A stretch of 64,000 nucleotides of DNA from Nannobrachium achirus (Eukaryota; Chordata; Actinopteri; Myctophiformes; Myctophidae). The notes beneath the pieces are model-generated. The model did no database searches and was not told the origin of the DNA. It was given only the letters and a program-made list of their open reading frames with translations. How positions within the stretch are numbered: the first letter of the stretch is position 1; every line of letters begins with the position of its first letter. Below, one piece after another: positions 1-11,549 of the stretch. The DNA is taken from positions 71,509,980-71,573,979 of the forward strand of contig OY997643.1 of NCBI GenBank assembly GCA_963921795.1, given 5' to 3'. A program made the translations under genes and the position numbers.

Positions 1-224
1 GGCGCACCGCCTGGAGTACGTTGTTGTGGCGACCGCTTGCTCCGCCCCGTGCCGCACCACGAGTGCTCCGCGTCTCGAATGTGCTGTTTCTCTAATATAC
101 TATGACATATATATATGTCACAGTTAGTTTGAGATTCAGTTAGATTGAGAACAGGAGCGCTCATTTTTGTGCACAAGATGGAGCAGGCGCCGCCTCCTTC
201 AGGGAACTAGGAATAATTTGACTG

Positions 225-317
225 AGGGTTAGGTTTAGGCATAGTTTTACTGAGGTTAGGGTTAGGTTTGGGGTTAGGGTTAGGTTTAGGGTAAGGGTTA
301 GGGTTAGGGTTAGGGTT
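225..317. repeat. degenerate telomere-like (TTAGGG)n
   Basis: Runs of GGGTTA and GGTTTAGG with the interruption GGCATAGTTTTACTGAGG. The same interruption recurs at 26110-26212, so this is an interspersed telomere-like repeat family and not a chromosome end. Confidence 0.8.
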
Positions 318-383
318 GAACATCCAGGTGAACAAAAACAAGCGCTCCTACCCCAATCTAACTGAGTTACCCAAACTAACTGT

Positions 384-386
<3 letters not shown>

Positions 387-449
<63 letters not shown>
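387..449. repeat. (AT)n microsatellite
   Basis: About 30 uninterrupted AT dinucleotides. Confidence 0.95.
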
Positions 450-450
<1 letters not shown>

Positions 451-1139
451 CAAAATAATTTATATTAGACCTACTAGTTTACAGCTCAATTATGTTATTA
501 ATTATGTATTCATTTTTGAGGGGGTTCCAATTGGACCCTTTACAAATCTATTAATAGGCTAGAGAGATCCACTGATAAAGTATGCCTTTTGACTCCTGTA
601 TGAACGTTCAGCTTTGTTACTAAATAAAAGAGAGGTAGCCCATTATTCAAACCGCCGTTCTGCTTTACAAGGTTGTACAAAAGATTCTGTCAATTTAGTT
701 AGCAGAAGAGCTCTCACCTCGCACAGACTGTCTTGTAGGCTACTTTGCAGTGTTGATATGGGCTTGAAGCAGAAGAACTTTTATTTGTAAATGCCTAAAT
801 AGACACAGAAGAGTAGGCTACCAGCTTTGCTGACAGAACGCTCTGCTTCTCATTGTTGGTCACTGGCACTTTTTGTGCATTTCATCAGTGAAACAGCAAT
901 AATTGCGTTTGCAGTTCGTTCGTTTGGCTTGAGCAGCGCGAGCTGCTGTTGAGCTCGCGCTGCTCTGCCTCTGATCTGAAAGCGAGACAGGCTGAGGGAG
1001 GGAGGGATCGCAGCGCAGGCAGAGAGTAGTATGAATAATACACGTTCCGGGGTTAGGGGTGGAAACCCGCCTCTCACAGTGTGTTTCCAAACGAACCATT
1101 GAACGTGCATTGTAAATGCCTGTGCTTTAACTGTGATAT
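450..1139. other. unassigned stretch
   Basis: No convincing gene or repeat boundary seen. The segment at 900-1000 is GC-richer with AGC-rich inverted pieces (GAGCAGCGCGAGC). Short open frames here lack splice or family support. Confidence 0.4.
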
Positions 1140-1247
1140 GCGCGAAACCCCGGACATTTGAAGGAATTTATAAAATCCCCCCGGACAGGCCGGACAGCCC
1201 CCTAAAAGAGGACATGTCCGGGCAAAAGAGGACGTATGGTCACCCTA
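1140..1247 (-). mobile_element. hAT-like non-autonomous element, one end
   Basis: Read on the minus strand, the sequence starts TAGGGTGACCATACGTCCTC and is followed by copies of GGACATGTCC. This is the terminus of a very common vertebrate/fish hAT-type MITE. The opposite terminus was not found, so only one end is called. Confidence 0.5.
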
Positions 1248-1639
1248 CGTGACCCCTGCTCAGAAAAGATACGGGGCTGCGGGGGCGCGTGCCCCCGGAC
1301 TATTTCAACACTGCCAATGACGCTCTTTTGAATTGAATTGAAGTCCCGGAAAGATGTTCTGTGATTGGCCATCAGTCACTTTGAGTGGCAGCGTGCTTTC
1401 CACACTTACACACTTACGCCAATATTTTTTTACAGGTCGTGCCATTGAAATGAGGTATCTAGCTTTTAATATCTATGTGCCCCACCTGGTCAGAATTTGT
1501 ATCCCTGTCTGTGGCAGACAGACAGGGCAAGACAAGACAAGACAAGACATTTGTTTTGCCAGGTTCTGTGTATATTCTTCTGTCATTTAATGTCTCTATG
1601 AATTGAGTACAAAAGGACCCCAATGTAAACAAGCCATTG

Positions 1640-2085
<446 letters not shown>

Positions 2086-2147
2086 CACTGTACTGTACAG
2101 TCATAAAAGCACCCACAAATAGGAGCAGGTCATCCTTGGTCACGATA

Positions 2148-2157
2148 GTGTGTGTGT

Positions 2158-2242
<85 letters not shown>
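2148..2242. repeat. (TG)n microsatellite
   Basis: About 47 TG units. Confidence 0.95.
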
Positions 2243-2243
<1 letters not shown>

Positions 2244-2245
2244 AC

Positions 2246-2452
2246 AGGGAATTACTACTTTGTGGGGACCCCATGTCCCCACAAAGATAGTACAATCGGA
2301 GGAAAAAACCTTGTGGGGACAAATTAATAGGTCCCCACAAGGTGTTTAGGGGTTAGGTTAAGGGTTAGGGTTAGGGTTAGGGTTAAAAATTAATGGAATG
2401 TCCCCACAAATATAGTAGACTATGTGTAATGTCCCCACAAAGTAGTAATTGC
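2246..2452. repeat. fish TTTGTGGGGAC / GTCCCCACAAA repeat
   Basis: Four or more copies of GTGGGGAC or its complement GTCCCCAC surround a (GGGTTA)4 core at 2350-2386, with (TG)n on both sides. The pattern is symmetrical and could form hairpins. It is a recurrent fish interspersed repeat; its class is not known to me. Confidence 0.6.
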
Positions 2453-2454
2453 AA

Positions 2455-2590
<136 letters not shown>

Positions 2591-2949
2591 TCAATCTTTA
2601 CACACATTTTTGGCCACTGGGGGGCACTGTTCACTAATGAGACAGCAATGTGTTCACTGCTCTCTGGGCTGCCTGTGATGCTGATAAAAAATTATAAACA
2701 TTTTATTCATGTAATCAGCTTTCTGCACACCTTCTTCAAGATGGCTGCCAAAATGGCCGCCATCCACATGCTGTAATTGTTTGTGTGTGTTAATCTAAAA
2801 ATTGATTTTTCTTGGGGTTGATTATATTTTTCTGCCAACTGCAAGGGGGCAATGGACATCTTCTGAGAGCTTATTCTCTTTTTCAAAAAATGTTTAATTT
2901 TTTTTATTTTCATTTTAATTTTTTGTAAAAAGCCGGGCATTACTAAGAT

Positions 2950-3349
2950 AGATTTTTTTTTTAACCCTTGGCAGGCAAGTTGTTAAGTGCTCAGCTGTTA
3001 AATTATCCAGACCACAGGATTTTCTGTCATCAAGTTGCTCTATGACTTTAAAAACCTCATGGATATTAAAAACAGTGCTTTGTTCTTCCATTATGCCTAC
3101 ATAGTAAGGCTCACCTTTGACACTATTGAACAGCGTTTCATAATGCTGTCTCCAGAGGTCAGCGATGCCAACTGGATCTGTTACCCCCTCTATGTTACAT
3201 GGGAGAGCTGCTTTTGCCCTGTTTAGGGACTTTACCTCTTTCCAAAAATGAGTGATATCATTATTAAGCAGATTGTCAGCCATAGAGTGAGCACACAGAG
3301 CCTGCTCTTGCTTAGTTGTTGTACCGTAATGCATATTTGTACTTTGCAT
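2950..3349 (-). mobile_element. LINE reverse transcriptase fragment
   Basis: An open frame of about 130 codons reads FWKEVKSLNRAK, DLWRQHYETLFNSV and later DDRKSCGLDNLTAEHL. This is the region just before the reverse transcriptase fingers in non-LTR retrotransposons, where a KSxGxDxLxAEHL phrase is typical. No YADD catalytic box is present, so the copy is truncated at its 3' side. The clade is not assigned. The 5' part (toward 3349) also ends abruptly. Confidence 0.7.
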
Positions 3350-3489
3350 TGGTTTTCTTTTTATGTTCTAGGACCGGTCCCAGTCTGGGCCTACCAGCTA
3401 TTACCCACCATAGTTTTAATCTTTTTGTACCCACTAAACAATGTCCGTCTATTATACGTCTAGGCTAAATTCATACCGAATTTTGCCCT

Positions 3490-4075
3490 GCTATTTTTAA
3501 TTTTTATTTTTTTTAACAATATGTTAATTTTTGTTTTTCATTTTTTAAGAGACATACAAAACAACATATACAGGACAATAATATGCTACATAAAGATGAA
3601 ACAAGCAAAAAAGAAAATACAACAACATACAGAGAAAAAAAACCCAAAAAACCTGACACTAACACGACACATAAGAGTATTAAATAATTATAAAGAGCAC
3701 ATATACTATTTACACTATTTACACCCAGAGTCCTATGCCGTATGGCCGGACAAATGACTGCAGAGGAAATGCAGCTACCCCACACCTGGTTCCTCCATTA
3801 AATAAGAGAGATCATTGCCCTTGACATACTGGATAAAGTTTCCCCATATTTTCTCAAATAGCTCTTGTTTGTTTTTGAGAGTGTATGTGATTCTCTCTAA
3901 TGGAAGGCACAGACAGTTCCTTAAACCACTGAGCGATGCTAGGTTTCCCTGTCTTTTTCCATGAAAGGGCGATAACCCTTTTGGCTTGTAGGAACCCAAG
4001 ATCCAGAAGTTTTATCTCGTTGTTTGGCTATTTTTTGTATATTTTTAGACCGAATCTAGACCTTTGAATTTTAAA
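3490..4075 (-). mobile_element. L1-like LINE 3' end
   Basis: A minus-strand frame at 3775-3999 reads LERITYTLKNKQELFEKIWG followed by NFIQYV, which resembles the conserved C-terminus of fish L1/Tx1-type ORF2. Downstream on the minus strand comes an A/T-rich 3' UTR that ends in an A-rich tail (T-rich at 3490-3550 on the plus strand). It is a 5'-truncated insertion. Confidence 0.55.
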
Positions 4076-4090
4076 ACATTATTCACTAAA

Positions 4091-4138
4091 TATTGATTGC
4101 GACCATAGGTCGCATTTACTACAGAAACCTCCACCGGC

Positions 4139-4182
<44 letters not shown>

Positions 4183-4800
4183 CGTCACACGTCACACTTT
4201 TGCCCTGCTCATATCTCCACAACCGTTGCCCCCATCCATGCCAAATTTTGCACACACACTCCTTACCTGCCAAACTACAACCTCCAAGGACCCCCGGAGC
4301 TTCAGGGACTCCCAGGTCCCTGGGGGACCCCCAGGTGTAAAAAATGACCAAATGTGCAAAAATGACCAAATGACCACCCCAACAGGGCTGCTCACGGGGA
4401 ATTCCTGGGGACCACCCACTCCTGGTGCTCCAGAACGGATGCAAAAGTGGTGGCGCCCCCAGTGGAGGACCCCCTCCACTGCAGCTCACATAAAATGCCG
4501 TAACTCGGGCTAGGAGCGTCCGGGAGAGCCGGGGCCGGTACCTATTCGTCCGCCAAGGCAACGCGGAGACCCCACCCCTCATTTCTCACATGGCCCTCTT
4601 CTAGCGCCACCTTCAGGCCGATTTTTAAAACACATTTTTGGACACTGCTCCTACAGTTTTTGCCCTAAAATCACGCAAATCACTACACAGCATGTCTACA
4701 CTCATGTCATCAACATGGATCAGATTTTGGAAAAACACATTTTTGCCCTATTTGTGGAGATAAGCGACCGTAGGTTAGGGAGTCTTACTGGTTAATAAAA
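4091..4800. repeat. unclassified repeat X, copy 1
   Basis: Begins ATTGATTGCGACCATAGGTC, a hairpin of GCGACC and GGTCGC, then (CTGT)10. It continues with CATATCTCCACAACCGTTGC, GGGGGACCCCC blocks, TAGCGCCACCTTCAGGCCG and an end containing GCGACCGTAGG in reverse order. Copies lie at 4857-5735, 10881-11115 and 15069-15303. The short inverted ends suggest a non-autonomous DNA element, but no target duplication is clear. Confidence 0.6.
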
Positions 4801-4856
4801 CAATTGTACGTTACATATATGATCTCCAACTGTCAGATTAAACAAATTAATATAGC

Positions 4857-5735
4857 CATTGATTGCGACCGTAGGTCGCATTTACTAGCAAAACCTCCCC
4901 TGGCTGTCTGTCAGTCAGTCAGTCAGTCCGTCACACTGTTGCCCTGCTCATATCTCCACAACCGTTGCCCCCATCCATGCCAAATTTTGCACACACACTC
5001 CTTGACTGCCAAACTACAACCTCCAAGGACCCCCGGAGCCCCAGGGACCCCCAGGTCCCTGGGGGACCCCTAGATGTAAAAAATGACCAAATGTGCTCAC
5101 ACGTCACACTTTTTCCCTGCTTATATCTCTGCACCCGTTGACCCGATCCATGCCAGATTTTACACACACACTCCTTGCCTGCCAAACTACAACCTCCAAG
5201 GACCCCCGGAGCTCCAGGGACCCCCAGGTCCCTGGGGGACCCCCAGATGTAAAAAATGACCAAATGTGCAAAAATTACCAAATGACCACCCAACGGGGCT
5301 GCTCGCGGGGAATTCCCGGGGACCACCGACTCCTGGTGCTCCAGAACGGATGCAAAAGTGGTGGCGCCCCCAGTGGAGGACCCCCTGCCACTGCAGCGCA
5401 CATAAAATGCCATAACTCGGGCTAGGAGCGTCCGGGAGAGCCGGGGCCGGTACCTATTCGTCCGCCAAGGCAACGCGGAGACCCCACCCCTCATTTCTCA
5501 CATGGCCCTATTCTAGCGCCACCTTCAGGCCGATTTTTAAAACACATTTTTGGACACTGCTCCTACAGTTTTTGCCCTAAAATCACGAATATCACTACAC
5601 AGCATGTCTACACTCATGTCATCAACATGGATCAGGAAGATTTTGGAAAAACACATTTTTGCCCTATTTGTGGAGATAAGCCACCTACGGTCGCTTATCT
5701 CCCGATTAGGGAGTCTTACTGGTACATGTACACTG
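4857..5735. repeat. unclassified repeat X, copy 2
   Basis: Same order of blocks as copy 1, with an internal tandem duplication (the CATATCTCC..CCCCCAGATGTAAAAAATG block occurs twice, near 4945 and 5116). The 3' end is a clean stem: GGAGATAAGC and GCTTATCTCC around CACCTACGGTC. The sequence of the two copies is otherwise highly similar. Confidence 0.6.
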
Positions 5736-5759
5736 TAGTTTATATTTAGACGTCTACGC

Positions 5760-6150
5760 GTGGGCGCCTGGTTTGAGTCCGAGGCCCCTACAGCAGTGGA
5801 GCTGCGGTCGGCGAAAGCCTGGAGCTCGGAGCATGTTCAACCGCTACACTTAGGCTCATTTTCCCACGTTTAGAATTTTTAACATTTTCTCCTGGGGCCT
5901 GCGAACGGCGTGGCGGGGCCCCGGCGCTCCATGGGCGGCCAGGGACCCCCGGGGGACCCCCCCTGAGAAGCGGACCCCTCCCCGGCCGGACCACGCCGCG
6001 TGGAGTGGAGCATTGGCTTGTAGATCGGCTACTTTTGGCTATTTTTCCATATTTTTTTCCAGGGGGTCCCCGGAACTCCGGGGTCCCGGCTGTGGCCCTG
6101 CCCCCGGGGACCCCCTGGGAGTCGAGCAGCGAAGGCCTCTCAAATCCCAC
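5760..6150. other. GC-rich stretch, no gene called
   Basis: High-GC sequence with many CCCCGGGGGAC-like blocks, related in style to repeat X. A half-site of the dispersed palindrome (CTTGTAGATCGGCTACTTTT) lies at 6018. The minus-strand open frame is proline/glycine-rich low-complexity sequence and is not called. Confidence 0.4.
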
Positions 6151-6194
6151 TCATGTTGTCAATGATAATGTCATATTCAAATAGGACGAAACAC

Positions 6195-6310
6195 TAAGTT
6201 TAGACGTCTAAAAAACTTGCATATCTATACCTCTGGTAGACCATTTTTTATACATATAAACTTAGACGTCTAGTATAAGTTTAGACGTATATTAGACGTC
6301 TAATATACCT
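6195..6310. repeat. cluster of AGACGTCT palindromes
   Basis: TTTAGACGTCTAAAA, CTTAGACGTCTAG and TTAGACGTCTAATA occur within about 115 bp, with two more imperfect sites (TTTAGACGTATATT). The 12-bp core TTAGACGTCTAA is self-complementary. Confidence 0.7.
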
Positions 6311-6409
6311 AAAAATGTTTGCTGGGTAACCACCCCTTGGTAAATAAAATTATACTGAGAAGAACCAGACTAATATCCACACAGTGATATTGTCTGGCTA
6401 TGCGAGGCT

Positions 6410-6590
6410 ATGGCGTCACCAGGAAGGTTCTCAAGAAACTACAGTATGTACCAGCAAGACGCCCTAAGGGCGAGAACCGAGAAGAAGTACTCGCTCAGAG
6501 CCAGGTAGACCATCCTGTCATACTCTGTGATGACCGGGTCCACCGCACTGTTCACCAGAGGGGACTGCTGTTCAGACAGCTCGAAAAACA
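6410..6590 (-). CDS. possible BPI/LBP-family exon fragment
   Basis: The minus strand reads FFELSEQQSPLVNSAVDPV then ITEYDRMVYLALSEYFF. The motif (D/E)RMVYLALSEYFF is typical of the bactericidal permeability-increasing / LPS-binding protein fold, where a strand of the N- or C-terminal barrel precedes a conserved tyrosine-rich region. After SEYFF the frame loses similarity and stops. No flanking exons of the gene were found, so this may be a lone exon or a remnant. The recognition is from memory of the family and is moderate at best. Confidence 0.35.
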
Positions 6591-6594
6591 TACC

Positions 6595-6840
<246 letters not shown>

Positions 6841-6844
6841 AACG

Positions 6845-8060
6845 TTGTGTTTGCCAACGAGGCTAAAGACTTTGACCTGCACGTATATATATACGCTGTT
6901 TGGTAGGAAATGTGCCACTTTTGACCCCAAGTTCTTGGGTTAGATCCTGGGCACCGTTAATTCAGCGTATGAGTATCAAAACTTGGGTGTGACAAGTCAT
7001 GTGATAAGTACATGGAAGCTGATGATAGCTGTTGCGGTCCACCTCAGCAATCCATCTCCCAGAGGTCTGGTGTGTTGTGAAATGGCAACACGTTCTCACC
7101 CCCAAGGCGTCAGATGCCTGACTCCCTATCAAGTCCCCTCAGAAGAGGGAGAGAGGAGCACTCGTCAACAAACACAGTTCCAATACTTGTCTTGTGTGCA
7201 TGGCTCAGGGAACGAATGTAATTTACAAACGAGATGCCAGCACTCACTTTAGAATGACTTCTTTCATTTTATTTCATTTTTGCCCCAGCAGCTACAACAA
7301 GTGGACGTTTCGACCCTGCCGGGTCTTCCTCAGAGTCCTATGAGCAGACCCCAGAGAGTTGTTGTCTGCTTCGCATTACTGCTATAATACACCCCATACT
7401 TCCAGAGTACTGGCAGCAGTATGGCACTGGTGAGAATCTGCACATGCTTCCACTTCATCAAGCAGTCTCTCATCTTGGAGCACCACATCAAGACAGTGAT
7501 CAAGGCACATATGCCTTGGAGACTGAAGATGACTGCATGGGCCAGGTGGGGATTAAACATGCAGTTATGGCTTCTGACCAATTACAATATCTAACAAACT
7601 TTGGAGAGCAAAAGACCTTGACAGAACAAGACACAGCATTGGTAGTAGAGAAGTACAACTGCTGAGACCAATAAGGCACCTTTCCAGTGTATTTCTTGCC
7701 ACCTGCTTGCAACAGCCAAGGAACCTGAGGAAAGATTAGAACCAATGGAACATGGATGGATGGAAGGAACACTTCGACTTTAGTCCACTCCATGCCATGT
7801 CTGAAGCATGACCCTTTCGATAGCTGCCTTGCTGATTGAGTTGTGCATCATATTTTGCCATGGAACAAATGGAGCAAAATCCATCCTGTAATACCCATCA
7901 TACTAACGTGCATGAACACAATCACAATATGGTGCACTTTGAGGGAAATTGTTATTAGTGGCCAAGGCCACGAAGTGGCAAAAGGCCACTCATTGATATT
8001 GGACTTCATCTTCCGCCACTTTTTCACTTGTGGCTTGACCGTGCAGTCGCTTTTTACGAA
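6845..8060. other. unassigned stretch
   Basis: No gene recognised. It contains the phrase CGTTTCGACCCTGCCGGGTC (7308) followed by TTCCTCAGAG, a sequence found in dispersed vertebrate repeats, and several short frames without family matches. Confidence 0.4.
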
Positions 8061-8061
8061 A

Positions 8062-8960
8062 CTCTGCAGTATGGCAGAGGACCATGCCAAACGGCTAAAA
8101 CGCGAAGTTCGCAACAATCGGCCAAAGGGTGGCGCTGTAGGAAGCCTTCGAAAGTGCAAACTTTGAACTGGGGTAGCTCATGCCCTGTTTCAGGTACAGC
8201 AATGAAACCTGTATACACTTATGCGTCTCCTCATGCCGAACAACTTTTACGCTCTGACTTTTGACCTCTGACCTTTACCTCTCCCACAATTTTGAATTAT
8301 ATGAAAAACAGTCAAAATCTATCTCCTCCTGGGACTTTCGCGTAACGTGCGCGAAACTTTTTTTACATGAACTTTGGACCAACACGGTCATCGCACAGCG
8401 GCCGGATTTTCTTTAAAGCGAAACATTATTTTTTAATAATTCACTCAATGTTGCAGTTTTATGCAAATTATTCTTCTGCCTCTAAATCATACATGCAAAG
8501 TGACACGTTCATGGCATTTGGCAAATATGTCGAGGGTTAGTCCAAATATCACTGAAAGCAATCTTACTCGAATTGGCCAAAGGGGGGCGCTATACGAAGC
8601 GTTTGAAAACTCAAACTTTAAAGGGGCATAAGTCATGCCTCGTTTCGTTTGAAGACATGCAACTTGCTTACACGCGTGCCTTGACTCAAGCTGAAGACAT
8701 CTGTGTCTTTGTTAAGTAAGCTCCGCCCTTCGATTTTCCGCCTTTTGGAGCAGTTTGTAAAACACTTAAACCCGCTTTTATTCCGGAACTTTCGCGTCAC
8801 GTGCACAGAACTTTTTTTACATGAACTTTGGACCAATATCTAAAGATCTGTCAGATCGGATTTTTTAAAAATTGAAACATGCTTTTTTAATAATTCAATT
8901 CATAATTACGGTTTTATGCAAATTATTCTTCTGCCTCTAAAACAAACATTCAAAGTAATA
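8062..8960. repeat. tandem dimer, period about 454 bp
   Basis: Two diverged units share AATCGGCCAAAGGGTGGCGC-type starts (8111, 8569), the phrase TTTACATGAACTTTGGACC (8362, 8816) and ATGCAAATTATTCTTCTGCC (8461, 8915). Spacing is 454-458 bp. The GGCGCTATA..AAGC phrase resembles the AGCGCCACC motif of repeat X, so the two families may be related. Confidence 0.7.
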
Positions 8961-9147
8961 TTTTCTCACTGTGCAGAGCTGTGCATAGTTCACATGGTAA
9001 GGCCTTTGTCTATCATTCCAGAAGTCTCCTGTTCAAGCCTTACCTCATGCATTTAAAATACATTTTACAACATTTTGCCGTGAAAACCCTGGTATTGCAA
9101 CTAAACATGGCAACCCGACCAAACATGGCAACCCTATTAAGCAAGAG

Positions 9148-9260
9148 AGTATAAATAACGGTTGAGGTGAGGCCACTTCCTCCTCACTCAGTTTGTTTAG
9201 AAGCCGCATGCTGCTGCTGGATGCTGCTGGATACTCCATTCTGCGCCCATCTACTCAGCG
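9148..9260 (+). promoter_or_regulatory. TATA box with possible first exon
   Basis: GTATAAATAA at 9149 lies about 30 bp before CTTCCTCCTCACTCAG, and CAGCGGTGAGTTG at 9256 is a good splice donor. The order (TATA, start region, donor) is promoter-like. The transcript it would feed is unknown. Confidence 0.3.
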
Positions 9261-9600
9261 GTGAGTTGTGGCTTGGGTGGTTAGTTTTGCTAAAGTGTGT
9301 TGAAATGTGTCTGCTAGTTGTTTGGTGATTTATCAAAAAGGCTAACTTTAACATGGGATTTAACATGGAACATAAGCTCAAACCGATTATTTTATTCAAC
9401 AAAATGGAGAACAGTACAAGTATAGTCAATACAATAGTAATTGTAACCCAGGGTTCAGATTGTATATTTTCATTTTATTTTTAAATGGAATGTTTTCTTC
9501 ATTTCCACATGCAATGTTTTGGTCCCGGTCAGGGGCGTCACACCAAATTCTGGGCCCTGGGTACAAGGATTCACAGCGGGCCCCCCATGAATGTTAACTA

Positions 9601-9653
9601 TTGAAAAATAGCAGATATACAAGCTCACAGCTTGTAGATCTGCTATTTTTGAA
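9601..9653. repeat. dispersed palindrome, full copy
   Basis: TTGAAAAATAGCAGATATAC followed by AAGCT pairs with AGCTTGTAGATCTGC then TATTTTTGAA; the arms are about 24 bp around CAC. Confidence 0.85.
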
Positions 9654-9861
9654 AAAAATGTGAAAATGTGTGCAAGAAACATTCCATGTCAGTGATGCTC
9701 AAACTTTTTCATGTGAAGGACCCCCAAAATTATATGTATTTAGCCACGGACCCCCATCTCAAAATATTTAGTTCCAGGGACACCCCAGAAGCAAAATTTG
9801 AGTTACAAATGTTCGCTTAAAAAAACATATATTCAAAGATTTGCACACATTTTCACGACTT

Positions 9862-9936
9862 TTCAAAAATAGCAGATCTACAAGCTCGCAGCGCGGCACC
9901 GACGCGCTGTGAGCTTGTATATCTGCTATTTTTCAA
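9862..9936. repeat. dispersed palindrome, full copy with CGCG core
   Basis: Arms are AAAATAGCAGATCTACAAGC (left) and GCTTGTATATCTGCTATTTT (right), around TCGCAGCGCG-GCACCGA-CGCGCTGTGA. This is the most complete form of the motif in the window. Confidence 0.85.
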
Positions 9937-10081
9937 TAGCTAAAGTTACTAGGGCCCCTCCAACTTGGGCCCTAGTAACTCAGTCCCACTTTCCTACCCC
10001 TTGTGACGCCCCTGGTCCCGGTACCCAATTCACAATCAGTCACACAGCTTCCCTTTAATTGACAATCATCACCACACCCAG

Positions 10082-10281
10082 TATAAAACTGTCAGTCTGC
10101 AGTTTGCTCAGTGAGGTGCACATCACTGGAGCTGCTGCAGATCTGTACTGTTCATTATTTCAACAACTATTCCTATTTCTAACTGTTTTAATTCATTCAT
10201 TCAGTTTAATTCATTCACCTCAGCTCACCTCACCTCATTTTTCTCTCCCTCCCCCACCTAGACTGGCTGGAAGATAAATTG
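10082..10281 (+). ncRNA. candidate spliced transcript, TATA box and exon 1
   Basis: TATAAAA at 10082-10088 is followed about 30 bp later by a possible start, and the segment ends AAATTG|GTAAGTG at 10281, a near-consensus donor. No long open frame runs through it. The start and the non-coding nature are inferred from sequence signals only. Confidence 0.35.
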
Positions 10282-10537
10282 GTAAGTGAACATGTGGCTC
10301 AGAAATGTTTGTTTCTGGTTTTGGGATTGGAATGTAAAAAGATTCATTTCGGGAATGTAATTATTGCTTGTAGATAAGCTGCTAAGTTGATTATTGATGT
10401 GTTTTGAGTTCAATGGCAAGCTTGTAGATCAGCAGATTTGTCGACTTTATTTTGTTTTAAGCTTGTAGATCGGCTGATTAGTTTTTTTTTTTTTTTTTTT
10501 TTTGCCTGTGAACTGAATCTAGTTGTTTGGTTTTCAG

Positions 10538-10666
10538 AAAAACTACATTTCCCAGAATGCAGCAGCTAAGATGGTTGCTTGTTGGGCGTCGGCCGATTGA
10601 ATCCATCTGAACAGTTTGCGCAAAACACTGCTGAGTTGAGGAGGCTGTGTGCTTCTCTGTTAACCG
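10538..10666 (+). ncRNA. candidate transcript, exon 2
   Basis: It starts after TTTGGTTTTCAG (acceptor) and ends TTAACCG|GTAAGAC (donor). The first bases are AAAAACTACATTTCCCAGAA, followed by TGCAGCAGCTAAGATGG, i.e. a ZNF143/STAF-like plus YY1-like pair. Exon 3 begins with the same 40 bp, so the two exons are duplicates at their 5' ends. Confidence 0.35.
10542..10560 (+). promoter_or_regulatory. ZNF143/STAF-like site
   Basis: ACTACATTTCCCAGAATGC matches the long SBS form ACTACAnnTCCCAGAATGC bound by ZNF143. An AAGATGG YY1-like core follows 9 bp later. Repeated at 11281, 14730 and 15469. Confidence 0.6.
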
Positions 10667-10880
10667 GTAAGACTGTTTGCTTGTGTTTTGTATGGTCTCT
10701 TTTACCATGGTCTCTTTTACCGTTTTACTGTGTTATTTTGGTTCTATGGTTTACAGTGAGAATGTGTTTTATATTGTCAGGAGTGTTTAGTTGTGGATGA
10801 TTGCCTGTGTCCACTATTGTTTGGGGTGTGGCCTCATCTCTTTCTTTAATGTAAGCATTTAACTAAAGAGATGTGAGTAT

Positions 10881-11115
10881 TATTGCGACTGTTAGGTCGC
10901 AGTTACTATCGAAACCTCCACCGGCTGTCACTGTCCGTGTGACATACTTTTGCCCTATTCATATCTCCGCTACCATTGCCCTTATCCATGCCAAACTTTG
11001 CACACACTCCTTGGCTGCCTGATTTCTCATATGGCCCTCCAGCGCCACCATGAGGCCGATTCTTGCAAAACATTTTTCAACACTGCTCCTACAGATTTTG
11101 GCCTAAAATCACGCA
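10881..11115. repeat. unclassified repeat X, short copy
   Basis: TATTGCGACTGTTAGGTCGC, CGAAACCTCCACCGGCTGTC, CATATCTCCGCTACCATTGC and CAGCGCCACCATGAGGCCGA follow the same order as at 4091-4700 but shortened. Confidence 0.65.
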
Positions 11116-11276
11116 AATTGGATGGCAAATCACAACCTCCAAATCAGCAGATCTGTTGACTTTATTTTGTTTTAACCTTGTAGATCGGCTGATAAGTTGA
11201 TTTTTCTTTTTTTTTATCCAGGCCCTGTTTTTTGCATGTGAACTGAATCTAACTGATGGCTTTGTTTGGTTTTCAG

Positions 11277-11457
11277 AAAAACTACATTTCCCAGAATGCA
11301 GCAGCTAAGATGGCTGCTTGTTGCAATCAGTTTGATTTGTCAGCACCTGGCCGCAACACAGCTTCTCCGAGTCGGGCAATCCAAATGTTTTTGCTCTTAA
11401 CCACCGAGCTCTGCTTCACTGTGTAGCTGGCTCTCGAAGGGACTCTTCCATCGAGCA
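11277..11457 (+). ncRNA. candidate transcript, exon 3
   Basis: Preceded by GTTTGGTTTTCAG and ended by ATCGAGCA|GTAAGC. It carries the second ZNF143/STAF-like site (11281-11299) and AAGATGGCTGC, a closer YY1-like core. Confidence 0.35.
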
Positions 11458-11549
11458 GTAAGCAAAACTCCACTATGTTCTCCTCTGTCGCACATTTGCT
11501 CTGTATTTTGCCACATTGCTAATGGTGGTTTTATCTGTTCCCATTGTAG

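Larger units (their letters stand above)
9530..10014. mobile_element. hAT-type non-autonomous element, 485 bp
   Basis: Perfect 13-bp terminal inverted repeats CAGGGGCGTCACA and TGTGACGCCCCTG are flanked by the 8-bp duplication GTCCCGGT (9522-9529 and 10015-10022), diagnostic of hAT transposition. Inside are two copies of the dispersed palindrome (9601-9653 and 9862-9936) and, between them, a piece of another hAT MITE starting CAGTGATGCTCAAACTTTTT (9692). A related truncated copy in the opposite orientation lies at 27044-27365. Confidence 0.85.

Noticed and set aside
225-317. Telomere or chromosome end
   Set aside because: The TTAGGG units are degenerate, short and interspersed with a unique phrase that recurs at 26.1 kb; sequence continues on both sides.
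5703-5722. Shared 20-bp phrase between repeat X and the LINE fragment at 27553 as evidence of a common element
   Set aside because: The match stops on both sides; it may reflect an insertion of one family next to the other, but the data here are too thin.
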